A stretch of DNA of 64,000 bases, from NCBI RefSeq assembly GCF_024498135.1, contig NZ_JANHOH010000006.1, positions 167,014 to 231,013 of the forward strand, given 5' to 3'. Positions 1 to 7,726 of the stretch are shown piece by piece. Made by a program: the position numbers and the translations under genes. Numbering within the stretch: position 1 is the stretch's first letter; every line of letters begins with the position of its first letter. The notes below the pieces were generated by a model that made no database searches, was not told the origin of the DNA, and saw only the letters and a list, made by a program, of their open reading frames with translations. This DNA comes from Mucilaginibacter aquariorum. GTDB taxonomy: Bacteria; Bacteroidota; Bacteroidia; Sphingobacteriales; Sphingobacteriaceae.

Positions 1-338
1 CGGGCAGCCCTGACATTATTAGCTATGGCTCATCTTTTCAGTCTGGCCAGGCGGGCGTAGTGCTGGTTAACCGCAGTAGTTTAGACAGGGCGGTTACCGT
101 TAACATCAAGAACTTTGCAGCGGGCGCAAACTATTATTACTACACGCTTAGCGGCGGAACAGATAACGTGCCATTCTCGCGCAAGGTATATGTAAATGGC
201 GCTGGCCCGGCAGGAGATTCGGGCGGACCGGCAGCCTACAAAACCATTGCTGCAAATTCGGCAGCTATAGCTGGTGGTATAATTGTTACCGTACCTGCCC
301 GTGGAAGTGTATTTTTAGTAGCCGAAGGAAAAAAATAA
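1..338 (+). CDS. C-terminal fragment of a secreted glycoside hydrolase (start outside window)
   Basis: The reading frame is open from base 3 to the stop at 338 and has no start in the window, so only about 111 C-terminal residues are seen. They are rich in Gly, Ala, Val and Tyr and include VVLVNRSS near the start and IIVTVPARGSVFLVAEG at the end. This is the look of the C-terminal beta-sandwich that follows the catalytic barrel in secreted glycosidases of the GH30/GH44/GH51 type. I cannot fix the family from this piece. It ends 22 bases before the GH26 gene on the same strand, so the two are probably co-transcribed and belong to one hemicellulose locus. Confidence 0.6.
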   Translation, partial: GSPDIISYGSSFQSGQAGVVLVNRSSLDRAVTVNIKNFAAGANYYYYTLSGGTDNVPFSRKVYVNGAGPAGDSGGPAAYKTIAANSAAIAGGIIVTVPARGSVFLVAEGKK

Positions 339-360
339 CAAATTAGACATCCAATATAAC

Positions 361-1482
361 ATGAAAAATATTTATCGCTGCGTTGTTACCGCTCTGCTGT
401 TAAATTGCAGCATCCCGGTTATGGCACAACTATACAACCCCTGCGACAAGCAGGCCACTTACGAAACCAAACAACTGTTTTATAGTATGCAACGTTTGGT
501 TGATGCGGGTATAATATTCGGGCACCATGATGCTACTGCTTATGGTGTTGGCTGGCGCTACGAGCCAAACCGGTCTGATGTGAAAAGTGTTACCGGTTCT
601 TATCCGGCTATGTACGGATGGGATCTGGCAAAGATAGAGCACGACAGCGTGCGCGATATTAACGGAATACCTTTTAAACTACAGAAAAAACTGGTCCGCG
701 AGGCATATGACCGTGGCGGTATCAATACTTTTTGCTGGCATATGGATAACCCTACCAATGGCAAAACCGCCTGGGATACTACCAATGGTACGGTTAAAGA
801 CCTGCTACCCGGCGGTGCTTATCACGATGTTTATGTAAAATGGCTTGAAAAAGGTGCGAATTATATGGCCGGTTTGAAAGGAGAGAACGGCGAACAGATC
901 CCGATTTTATTCAGGCCGTTTCATGAGCTTACAGGTAACTGGTTTTGGTGGTGCGCTAATACCAGTACCCCCGAAGAATTTAAAGAGCTATGGCGATTTA
1001 CGGTTGATTATATGCGGGTTACTAAAAAGCTGCATAACCTGCTCATTGTATTTTCGGTGGCTGATTTTAACAGCGAAGCAGATTTTATGCTGCGGTATCC
1101 GGGTAATGATTATACCGATTTTATTGGCTTTGATAATTACTGCTACAAAAGCGTACCCGATTATCAAAAGAAACTGGATATGCGCCTGGGGATCTTAGAT
1201 GCCATTGCTGCCAAAACCCATAAATTGGCCTGCCTGCCAGAAACCGGGTATGAGCAGATCCCCCAAGCCGACTGGTGGACAAAAGTTTTATTACCAACCC
1301 TGACTAAACATAAAACATCATATGTAATGGCCTGGCGCAACGGACGGACTGATCATTATTATGCCCCATATCCCGGCCAGGTAAGCGAGCCGGATTTTAA
1401 GAAATTCTTTGCCAGTCCGCAAACATTGTTCGAGAACAGATTAGCACCACTTGGGGTTTATGGCAGGCGTGCAGGCCGGTAA
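361..1482 (+). CDS. GH26 endo-beta-1,4-mannanase, secreted
   Basis: The 373-residue protein starts with a cleavable signal peptide ending in IPVMAQ. It is a single GH26 (beta/alpha)8 barrel. The acid/base glutamate is E189 in RPFHELTGNWFWW and the nucleophile is E294 in CLPETGYE; GHHDATAYG near residue 55 is the usual N-terminal GH26 motif. GH26 members mostly hydrolyse internal beta-1,4 bonds of mannan, glucomannan or galactomannan, a few act on other beta-glucans. A periplasmic or cell-surface location is expected. It follows another secreted glycosidase by 22 bases. The length is normal for a one-domain GH26 without a binding module. Confidence 0.9.
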   Translation: MKNIYRCVVTALLLNCSIPVMAQLYNPCDKQATYETKQLFYSMQRLVDAGIIFGHHDATAYGVGWRYEPNRSDVKSVTGSYPAMYGWDLAKIEHDSVRDINGIPFKLQKKLVREAYDRGGINTFCWHMDNPTNGKTAWDTTNGTVKDLLPGGAYHDVYVKWLEKGANYMAGLKGENGEQIPILFRPFHELTGNWFWWCANTSTPEEFKELWRFTVDYMRVTKKLHNLLIVFSVADFNSEADFMLRYPGNDYTDFIGFDNYCYKSVPDYQKKLDMRLGILDAIAAKTHKLACLPETGYEQIPQADWWTKVLLPTLTKHKTSYVMAWRNGRTDHYYAPYPGQVSEPDFKKFFASPQTLFENRLAPLGVYGRRAGR

Positions 1483-1494
1483 ATAAAAAGATAA

Positions 1495-1604
1495 AATCCC
1501 TCCCTCGGGAGGGTAGGGAGGGGTTAATAAATGGATAATTAACAAAGCGTTTAAACCCCTCCCTGCCATTACACATTCCATCGCTCCCCTCCCAAGGGAG
1601 GGAT
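1495..1604. repeat. Palindromic CCCTCCC/GGGAGGG intergenic element
   Basis: The two ends of this 110-base stretch are inverted copies of each other: AATCCCTCCCTCGGGAGGG at 1495 mirrors CCCTCCCAAGGGAGGGATT ending at 1604, and GGGAGGGGTTAA near 1516 mirrors the AAACCCCTCCC near 1552. It fills the gap between the mannanase gene and a small hypothetical gene. It has the form of a small non-autonomous palindromic repeat. It encodes nothing convincing. Confidence 0.7.
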
Positions 1605-1676
1605 TGAGAAAAGAACCTTCGAACACCCTTAAAACTTAATCTCACCCTACCTGTTCTACATTCAAATTAGAATAGT

Positions 1677-1946
1677 ATGAACGCGTATCAGCAAAAATGG
1701 TTAGACGTATTGCGGGCTGTAGGCCTCAAAGATTGGAAAATTGAACCTCAGGGCGATGACATAGCGATTGAAATGCCCCACGTAACCGACCTGAAATTAA
1801 TAAGAGATAACCTGCCAACTACCTTAGGTGCAATTTCGTTGGATATTAACCTGCCACACGAGCGGTTAAAGTTTATCTTCCATAACGGGTACGAGAATTT
1901 TGAGTACGTTTTAAACCCGAATGCAGCCGATTTGAACAAGGGATAG
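1677..1946 (+). CDS. Small hypothetical protein, 89 aa
   Basis: I do not recognise this protein. It is short, mixed in charge, has no signal peptide or membrane segment and should be cytoplasmic. The sequence looks like a compact alpha/beta domain, with a helix near residues 4-16 and alternating strands later (for example GAISLDINLPHERLKFIFH). Codon use resembles its neighbours, which supports a real gene. It converges on the MFS gene, with one base between the two stop codons. It could be an orphan of the GH locus or an independent gene. Confidence 0.6.
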   Translation: MNAYQQKWLDVLRAVGLKDWKIEPQGDDIAIEMPHVTDLKLIRDNLPTTLGAISLDINLPHERLKFIFHNGYENFEYVLNPNAADLNKG

Positions 1947-1947
1947 A

Positions 1948-3096
1948 TTAGATCTTTGCCTTAGTAGAAAAGATAGTTACGCAAATACCCATGGCTGCTA
2001 TTAATGTAAATGATGCCCTTAGTGTGGCAATACCTGCTATAAAACCAATAACCGGCGGCCCTATTAAAAAGCCCATAAAGCCAATGGTTGATACAGCTGC
2101 CAACGCTACCCCCGGCGACATGGTTTTTGACCGCCCTGCCGCGCTGTAAACCAGCGGAACTACAGATGATACGCCAAAGCCTACTAATAAGAAACCCAAT
2201 AAGGCGGTAGATAAATAAGGGAACACCACTGCTATAAGTAGGCCCGAAGCGGTGAGCATACCGCTTATTTGCAATGTGCGTTTTAACCCAAAACGGTGAG
2301 CAAATTTATCGGCAATAAAGCGGCCGGTGGCCATGGTAAACATAAAGGCTGTATAACCCGCGCCTATCCAGGCGTTTTGGGCAAGCACTACTTTTTTGAA
2401 ATAGATAACGCTCCAGTCAAACATGGCGCCTTCACAGATCATCGAGCAGAAGGCTATTACACCAAGCTTTATTAAAGAGCTATCGGGCATTACAAATACC
2501 GGCCCTGCGCTGGTTGGTTTATCGTTCTTTAGATATCGCGAAGTAAAAATTACCGAGACAATAACAATTGCCATTATCAAACTAAAATGCTGAAACGGGA
2601 TAACATGATTACCTATCATGAATGTGCCGATAGCAGCTCCTGCAAATCCGGCGAGGCTCCACAAACCATGAAACGATGCCAGTATGGGTCTTTTATAAAG
2701 TTCTTCGGCGGCTACTGCCTGGGTGTTTACAGAAATGTTTACCGCGTTGCTGGAGAAACCAAACAGCAGTAAACAGGCAATTAACTGAATAGTGTTTTGT
2801 GCGATACCTAACGAAACCAGCGACAAACTGTAAACCACCAGTGCGCTAATAAGTAAGTTACGGCTGCCAATGCGGGTAATTACCCAGCCGGAAAATGGAA
2901 GCGAGCACATTAAACCTACGGGTAATGCAAATAATACACCGCCAAGCCCGGCATCGCTTAAATTAAGGTTTTGTTGTATAGTTGCAATACGCGATGCCCA
3001 ACTGGCAAAGCATATCCCGGCCATAAAAAACATAGCGCCTACTGCAATACGCAGGGTTGTTCTTGCAAAATTGTAAGAAGGAGTTACAGCTTCCAA
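1948..3096 (-). CDS. Major facilitator superfamily carrier
   Basis: The 382-residue protein is almost wholly hydrophobic and fits the 12-helix MFS fold. The loop after helix 2 carries GWVITRIGSRNLL, the counterpart of the MFS GxxxDRxGRR motif. The N-terminus, with a long first helix and FASWASRIATIQQNL, resembles the fucose-permease/YbjJ branch of the superfamily. Substrate cannot be read from sequence. It is transcribed alone on the minus strand, convergent with the 89-aa gene. Being near carbohydrate-active genes makes a sugar substrate possible, but this is weak. Confidence 0.8.
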   Translation of the reverse strand: MEAVTPSYNFARTTLRIAVGAMFFMAGICFASWASRIATIQQNLNLSDAGLGGVLFALPVGLMCSLPFSGWVITRIGSRNLLISALVVYSLSLVSLGIAQNTIQLIACLLLFGFSSNAVNISVNTQAVAAEELYKRPILASFHGLWSLAGFAGAAIGTFMIGNHVIPFQHFSLIMAIVIVSVIFTSRYLKNDKPTSAGPVFVMPDSSLIKLGVIAFCSMICEGAMFDWSVIYFKKVVLAQNAWIGAGYTAFMFTMATGRFIADKFAHRFGLKRTLQISGMLTASGLLIAVVFPYLSTALLGFLLVGFGVSSVVPLVYSAAGRSKTMSPGVALAAVSTIGFMGFLIGPPVIGFIAGIATLRASFTLIAAMGICVTIFSTKAKI

Positions 3097-3189
3097 TATC
3101 AGTTAATTCTTAGTGTTTGTTGCACACTAAGATATAAAATATTTTTTACTATAATCTTAAAGCTTTTGTAACGCCTTAAGCAAGTGCAA

Positions 3190-3666
3190 TTACATCGTAA
3201 TGTTAAACGACCCTGAAATATCTTTTTCTCCCCCACCTGAAAGGTCGGATACTTTTCCTGTAAATGTGCCCTTTACCGTTCCCTTAACTCCACCGGGCAC
3301 ATTTATTTCGGTAAATGTTACCGTGCCTTCGCCCAATAAAGATCCGACCATTATCATATCGGCATCAAATGTGCCGACAACAGTGGTTTTGGCGCCTAAT
3401 GAAAACATATTCTGAACGTCGGTGCCACCAGCTATTTGTGTGCTGCCATTCGGCGGAAGTTGCGTTGAAGATATTACCTGGAAAACCGCGGGTTTAAGCG
3501 TAGTTGTTTTACCATCCATAACATAAGTTATATTGCCGCCGATTGTAACACCGCCATCAGGATTAGCAACTGTTCCTTCCGGGTAAATCGGGGGATCCAG
3601 CTTACAGCCGCTTATCGCCACTGCAAGAAATAGGACCATAAACAATTTATAGTAGAGTTTATTCAT
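3190..3666 (-). CDS. Lipoprotein of unknown function
   Basis: The 158-residue product has a lipoprotein signal with the lipobox AISGC, so it is probably an outer-membrane or periplasmic lipoprotein. The mature part is Gly/Thr/Val rich and predicted to be all beta (for example GTVTFTEINVPGGVKGTVKG). No known domain is evident to me. It is a lone minus-strand gene, 94 bases downstream of the start of the MFS gene's own direction and 139 bases from the oxidoreductase gene. Confidence 0.65.
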   Translation of the reverse strand: MNKLYYKLFMVLFLAVAISGCKLDPPIYPEGTVANPDGGVTIGGNITYVMDGKTTTLKPAVFQVISSTQLPPNGSTQIAGGTDVQNMFSLGAKTTVVGTFDADMIMVGSLLGEGTVTFTEINVPGGVKGTVKGTFTGKVSDLSGGGEKDISGSFNITM

Positions 3667-3804
3667 ATAGTTTTATTGCATTAATCAGGTTATAAATATA
3701 TAATATATTTAGCGTTGATTAAACCGATAACAACACTAAATATTTATACTTATACGGCTGATTAGTATATAAGTTAGGGGTATATAAAGGAAATTTAATG
3801 GCTA

Positions 3805-4512
3805 TCAGCAGTCACCATCGGGGCCACAGGTTGGGCCTTCAATAATATCAAGTTTTGGTTTGGCCTGCTCCGCATCCCATTCTTCAAAAGCTTTTTCGAG
3901 CGTTTGGGTAAATACGGGTACAGCCTGTGCGCCTGATACGCCATATTTGCTGTTCATCACAAAAAAGGGAACGCCTTTTATGCCTAAATATTGGGCTTCG
4001 GCAATATCGTGTTTTACAGCATCGGCATATGCATCGGTAGCAAGGGTTTGCTTAACCTCTTCGGCATTAAGGCCAATTGAGGTGCCTAATTCAATAAGGG
4101 TATCGGTATCATCAACATTTTTGCCATCGGTAAAGTAAGCTTTAAACAAAGCTTCTTCGGCATTGGCGCCAAGGCCATGTTTTTTGGCCAGGTGGGTAAA
4201 CCGGTGGGCGTTAAAGCTATTGGCAACAACGGCGTTATCCATATGGTAGGTAAGGCCAACTTCGGCTGCCATTTCGGTAACATGGTTGTTCATTTGTTGG
4301 GCATAGTCCAGTGTCCAGCCTTTGGCATCGGCAAGATATTGGTTAATATTAACCGATGGATCGGTCACCATATCGGGGTTAAGCTGGAAGCTTTTCCACT
4401 CTATCTCCACACTATCTTTATGCGCGAATTGCTGTAAGGCATCTTCAAATCTACGTTTGCCAATATAGCAAAACGGGCACATCACGTCAGACCAGATCTC
4501 AATTTTCATCAT
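3805..4512 (-). CDS. DsbA-family thiol oxidoreductase, FrnE type
   Basis: The 235-residue protein has no signal peptide, so it works in the cytoplasm. It opens with a thioredoxin strand and the active-site pair C12-P-F-C15, followed by the helical insertion of the DsbA/2-hydroxychromene isomerase group and a cis-proline loop GIKGVPFFVMN. This pattern is typical of FrnE-like disulfide oxidoreductases. A cysteine-containing tail (PTCGPDGDC) is present, also seen in FrnE proteins linked to oxidative-stress tolerance. Two adjacent Met codons make the exact start uncertain by one residue. It is divergent from the PQQ-repeat gene. Confidence 0.85.
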   Translation of the reverse strand: MMKIEIWSDVMCPFCYIGKRRFEDALQQFAHKDSVEIEWKSFQLNPDMVTDPSVNINQYLADAKGWTLDYAQQMNNHVTEMAAEVGLTYHMDNAVVANSFNAHRFTHLAKKHGLGANAEEALFKAYFTDGKNVDDTDTLIELGTSIGLNAEEVKQTLATDAYADAVKHDIAEAQYLGIKGVPFFVMNSKYGVSGAQAVPVFTQTLEKAFEEWDAEQAKPKLDIIEGPTCGPDGDC

Positions 4513-4620
4513 CTAAAATTTGGTATAAAATTACGCCAATCGGCCATCATTCGCGTAAGCATAAAGTCACAAATGCGGATAAGCAAAATTATAGCTAAAT
4601 TGAACCACCCAAACCTTTTT

Positions 4621-5940
4621 ATGAAGAAGTTATTTTTCCTGATATTGCTGCTACCCTTGATGGCATTTGGCCAGCTATTACCCGCAACCTTCCATGCCGA
4701 CGCTAAACATACCGGTGTATATACCACCAAAAACTACAGCGCTTTCGCCGGGCTAAAATGGAAGTTTACAACTAATGGGAAGGTGTTTTCTTCGCCAGCC
4801 GTAAGTAATGGCACAGCCTATATAGGCAGCGAGGATCACAGCCTGTACGCCATCGATACTAAAACGGGTAAAAAGATCTGGGAGTTTTGCACGGGCGGGG
4901 CGGTACATTCATCGCCATCAGTAAATAAAAATGTGGTTTGCTTTGGCAGTTATGACGGGTACTACTATGCCTTAAACGCCCGTACCGGCAAACTGTTATG
5001 GAAGTTTAAAACGGGTGGTGAAAAAAAGGTGGGTGCAAAGGGTTTGTGGACCATGCAGCCAAAGGATGAATACATGGACGACTTATACGATTTCTTCCTG
5101 TCATCACCCATATTCAGCACTAATGCTTCAACGGTATATTTTGGCAGCAGCGACGGTAAACTGTATGCGGTAAATGCCAGCACCGGTAAATTAAAATGGA
5201 GCTTTAAAACCGGCGGACTGATCCATACTAACCCGGCACTGTATAACGGCAAACTATATGTGGGTAGCTGGGATACTTATTTTTATGCGATAGATGCCGT
5301 AACGGGTAAATTAGTATGGAAATTTAAAACGGGCATACAACCCGATTATCATGTGCTGGAAGGGATCCAGGCATCGGCAACCTGCAGTAACGGCATGGTT
5401 TATTTTGGCGCCCGCGACGGCTTTTTCTACGCTTTGAATGCTGTAACCGGTAAACTCAACTGGAAATATGCTGCCGATAATTCGTGGATCTTAACTACTG
5501 CTGCTATACAGAACGGAAGGGTGTACATAGGCACGTCTGATACCTATTTGTTCCTGGCTTTTGACGCCATTACGGGCAAACAACTTTTTAAATATAAAGC
5601 CAATGGATACTTATATTCATCACCCGCGTTAACGGCCAGCACCGCTTTTTTTGGCGATTTTACAGGGAAAATGTTTGCTGTCGATTTAAAAAGCGGACAA
5701 TCGAATACCGCGTACGCTGTGCCCGGCAGGCTTAGGAACGCAGCAACTGTTTTACGAAGCGATACCCTGGACTATAGCTACCTTACTAAAGATAAAGACA
5801 ACGCGCTTTACAGCACCAGTGTAAATACTATGGATAGGTTTTATACTCTGGGGCCTATAGTTTCATCGCCTGCAATAAGCAAAGGTGTTATTTATTTTGG
5901 TAGTGCCGATGGCTATTTGTATGCCGTTAATTTGAAATAA
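4621..5940 (+). CDS. PQQ-type beta-propeller protein, secreted
   Basis: The start at 4621 is chosen because it places a clean signal peptide (KKLFFLILLLPLMAFGQ) at the N-terminus; an in-frame start at 4573 would bury it. The 439-residue protein is made of repeated blades with the PQQ/BamB signature, such as YALNARTGKLLWKFKTGG and YAIDAVTGKLVWKFKTG, with at least six visible copies. Such propellers act as scaffolds (BamB) or, with extra residues, as quinoprotein dehydrogenases. No dehydrogenase disulfide or lipobox is visible, so a periplasmic scaffold or binding role is more likely. A lone gene. Confidence 0.85.
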   Translation: MKKLFFLILLLPLMAFGQLLPATFHADAKHTGVYTTKNYSAFAGLKWKFTTNGKVFSSPAVSNGTAYIGSEDHSLYAIDTKTGKKIWEFCTGGAVHSSPSVNKNVVCFGSYDGYYYALNARTGKLLWKFKTGGEKKVGAKGLWTMQPKDEYMDDLYDFFLSSPIFSTNASTVYFGSSDGKLYAVNASTGKLKWSFKTGGLIHTNPALYNGKLYVGSWDTYFYAIDAVTGKLVWKFKTGIQPDYHVLEGIQASATCSNGMVYFGARDGFFYALNAVTGKLNWKYAADNSWILTTAAIQNGRVYIGTSDTYLFLAFDAITGKQLFKYKANGYLYSSPALTASTAFFGDFTGKMFAVDLKSGQSNTAYAVPGRLRNAATVLRSDTLDYSYLTKDKDNALYSTSVNTMDRFYTLGPIVSSPAISKGVIYFGSADGYLYAVNLK

Positions 5941-5962
5941 GTTAGTTGAACGGAATCGCCAA

Positions 5963-6062
5963 GTCAAGCGTCCACGCTTGACTTTCAATATAATCAGCGT
6001 CCACGCTGATCCATGAGCGTGGACGCTCCTAACCTGCTTTCATTCAAGCGTGGACGCTTGAA
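5963..6062. repeat. Cluster of four palindromes sharing a GCGTCCACGC core
   Basis: Four perfect palindromic hairpins lie between two convergent genes: 5963-5982, 5993-6010, 6015-6028 and 6043-6062. The first two carry GCGTCCACGC in the centre, the last two its reverse complement GCGTGGACGC. Arm flanks differ (GTCAA/TTGAC, ATCA/TGAT, GA/TC, TTCAA/TTGAA). The block could be a bidirectional terminator for the propeller gene and the metal operon, or a small repeat array. Confidence 0.85.
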
Positions 6063-6077
6063 TGGGCGACGAAAAAC

Positions 6078-6287
6078 CTATTTACCCGTCGTATCCCGTT
6101 CTGCCAGATCCATGCCGCATTTAGAGCAGGTGCCGGGCTTGTCTGATGTAACCTCGGGGTGCATGGTGCAATAATATTTGCCTTTTGGTTTTGCGGCTTC
6201 TTTATTGTCTTTTTTAGCGCTGGTATTGCAGGCGGCTGTTCCTAACAGCAGGCCTGCGAATGATAGTATGATAAATGTTTTTTTCAT
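6078..6287 (-). CDS. Heavy-metal-binding-domain lipoprotein
   Basis: The 69-residue product has a lipoprotein signal (GLLLGTAAC, lipidated Cys at residue 20) and one short metal-binding domain with YYCTMHPEV and, after a proline-glycine turn, CSKCGMDL. This zinc-ribbon-like domain is found on copper/silver efflux adaptors and P-type ATPases of Bacteroidota. It is the last gene of a minus-strand operon, three bases after the PepSY gene, downstream of a TonB receptor. A periplasmic metal-binding role, copper being the best guess, fits the context. Confidence 0.85.
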   Translation of the reverse strand: MKKTFIILSFAGLLLGTAACNTSAKKDNKEAAKPKGKYYCTMHPEVTSDKPGTCSKCGMDLAERDTTGK

Positions 6288-6290
6288 TGT

Positions 6291-7724
6291 TTATTTGTTT
6301 TTAATAAATGCGGCAAAGCCGAATAAAGATACAACCAATACACCCAATGCGGCCAGCATGCTCACTATATCGCGGATGTTTTTACCGGCCCAGCTCATAC
6401 CGAAGTACTTGTGTAAAAATATAAAAGATAAACCTTCGGCCCGGTCAATGCCCGCGACTTTTGTGGCCAATTGCGATGTGGTAGTTTCTATGTACCAGTT
6501 TTCTCCGTCGGGGTAACTCACTTTTTGTACCGGCAGGCGTTTGTTAATAAAGCCATATTCGTTATCAAACTGGCGGATCTGGGTAACATTTACCCGGCGA
6601 TAAACTTTCTCGGGCTTGTGCCTGTCATTATAAAAATTGGCGAGTTGCCGGGCATATTGTACATCACCATCGGCCAGTTGGGTTCCGGTTTGGGTATTAA
6701 AATATTTAATGTTCTTTTTAGTATCACTAACCTGGTAATAAGCACTATCTTGATACCTCACCAATGCAATATTTTTGACACTATCGGCAGGTAATTGCAG
6801 GTTAGAAAAAGCCAGTTCTTTACGGTTGATCAGCTGTGTATACGTTTTGCCCTGCGGATCGATATTATGCAGCTGAACTATTAAATGGAAAGCGCCACTT
6901 GTTACAAACGTGAGCATCACAAAAGATACTATCAACCCTATTTGCCTATGAAAACGGTGCACAAAGCGGGTATCTTTCCGGTTATCGGCTTTGCGGTTTT
7001 GTTGGGCAGTTTTAAATTTCTTCCAGAACAATGCATAAATGGTTAGTCCGCTTAGTAACGACAAAAACATAACACTAACAACGATCAGCAGCACCACAAT
7101 ACGGAACTGCTCGCCACCAATATCTGCCAAAAAAGCCCAGGTATGCAATTGTTCAAATACAGTAAGCATAGCCTTGCGGGTATGGTTATTAAATGTCCCC
7201 ATTCGGCTTTGACTGGTTTCTACGTAGATATCCATGCCATCGGGCCTGTCGAACGCTATCTTCCAAACCGGCAGCAGGTGGTTGATGGGTTGGTAATGAC
7301 TATCGAAGGTCTTTTGCAGGGTGATGCTTTTTACCTTAGATGTGCTATCCTGCGTAAAATAGCGGGCCAGGTAAGTGGCGTATTGTTTGTCACCATCTTT
7401 TAGTAAGTTGCCATTTATGGCCGAGTAATAATTAGCGGTGCTATCCTTACCTAATATTTGATAATAAGCCTGCTTATTAAAAGTTATCAGTCCAAAATTC
7501 ACTAACTCGCTTATGCCGTTTTTATCTAAAACCTGTTGTAAAGATAATGCTGGTTTTATGCCTTTCTGAGCCGGTTTATACACCTCATTGGCAATGGTTG
7601 GCCTAAACCAGTTTGACATGAACGGATGCGACAAGCCGCTTAACGTCCACATGATGACAGGGATAAGGGCGGTTAAGCCCAATATCCGATGCCATTTATA
7701 AAAGTTTTGTTTTGCTGTTGCCAT
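6291..7724 (-). CDS. PepSY-associated transmembrane protein
   Basis: The 477-residue inner-membrane protein has four clear membrane segments: near the N-terminus (LIPVIMWTLSGL), the middle (VVLLIVVSVMFLSLLSGL), after it (VSFVMLTFVTSG) and at the C-terminus (MLAALGVLVVSLFGFAAF). Two similar periplasmic halves each contain a PepSY-like block ending in DGDKQYATYLARYF or DGDVQYARQLANFY. Proteins of this type accompany TonB-dependent siderophore or metal receptors and some act as ferric reductases. It lies two bases after the receptor gene and three before the metal-binding lipoprotein gene, so the three are one operon. Confidence 0.85.
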   Translation of the reverse strand: MATAKQNFYKWHRILGLTALIPVIMWTLSGLSHPFMSNWFRPTIANEVYKPAQKGIKPALSLQQVLDKNGISELVNFGLITFNKQAYYQILGKDSTANYYSAINGNLLKDGDKQYATYLARYFTQDSTSKVKSITLQKTFDSHYQPINHLLPVWKIAFDRPDGMDIYVETSQSRMGTFNNHTRKAMLTVFEQLHTWAFLADIGGEQFRIVVLLIVVSVMFLSLLSGLTIYALFWKKFKTAQQNRKADNRKDTRFVHRFHRQIGLIVSFVMLTFVTSGAFHLIVQLHNIDPQGKTYTQLINRKELAFSNLQLPADSVKNIALVRYQDSAYYQVSDTKKNIKYFNTQTGTQLADGDVQYARQLANFYNDRHKPEKVYRRVNVTQIRQFDNEYGFINKRLPVQKVSYPDGENWYIETTTSQLATKVAGIDRAEGLSFIFLHKYFGMSWAGKNIRDIVSMLAALGVLVVSLFGFAAFIKNK

Positions 7725-7726
7725 GG

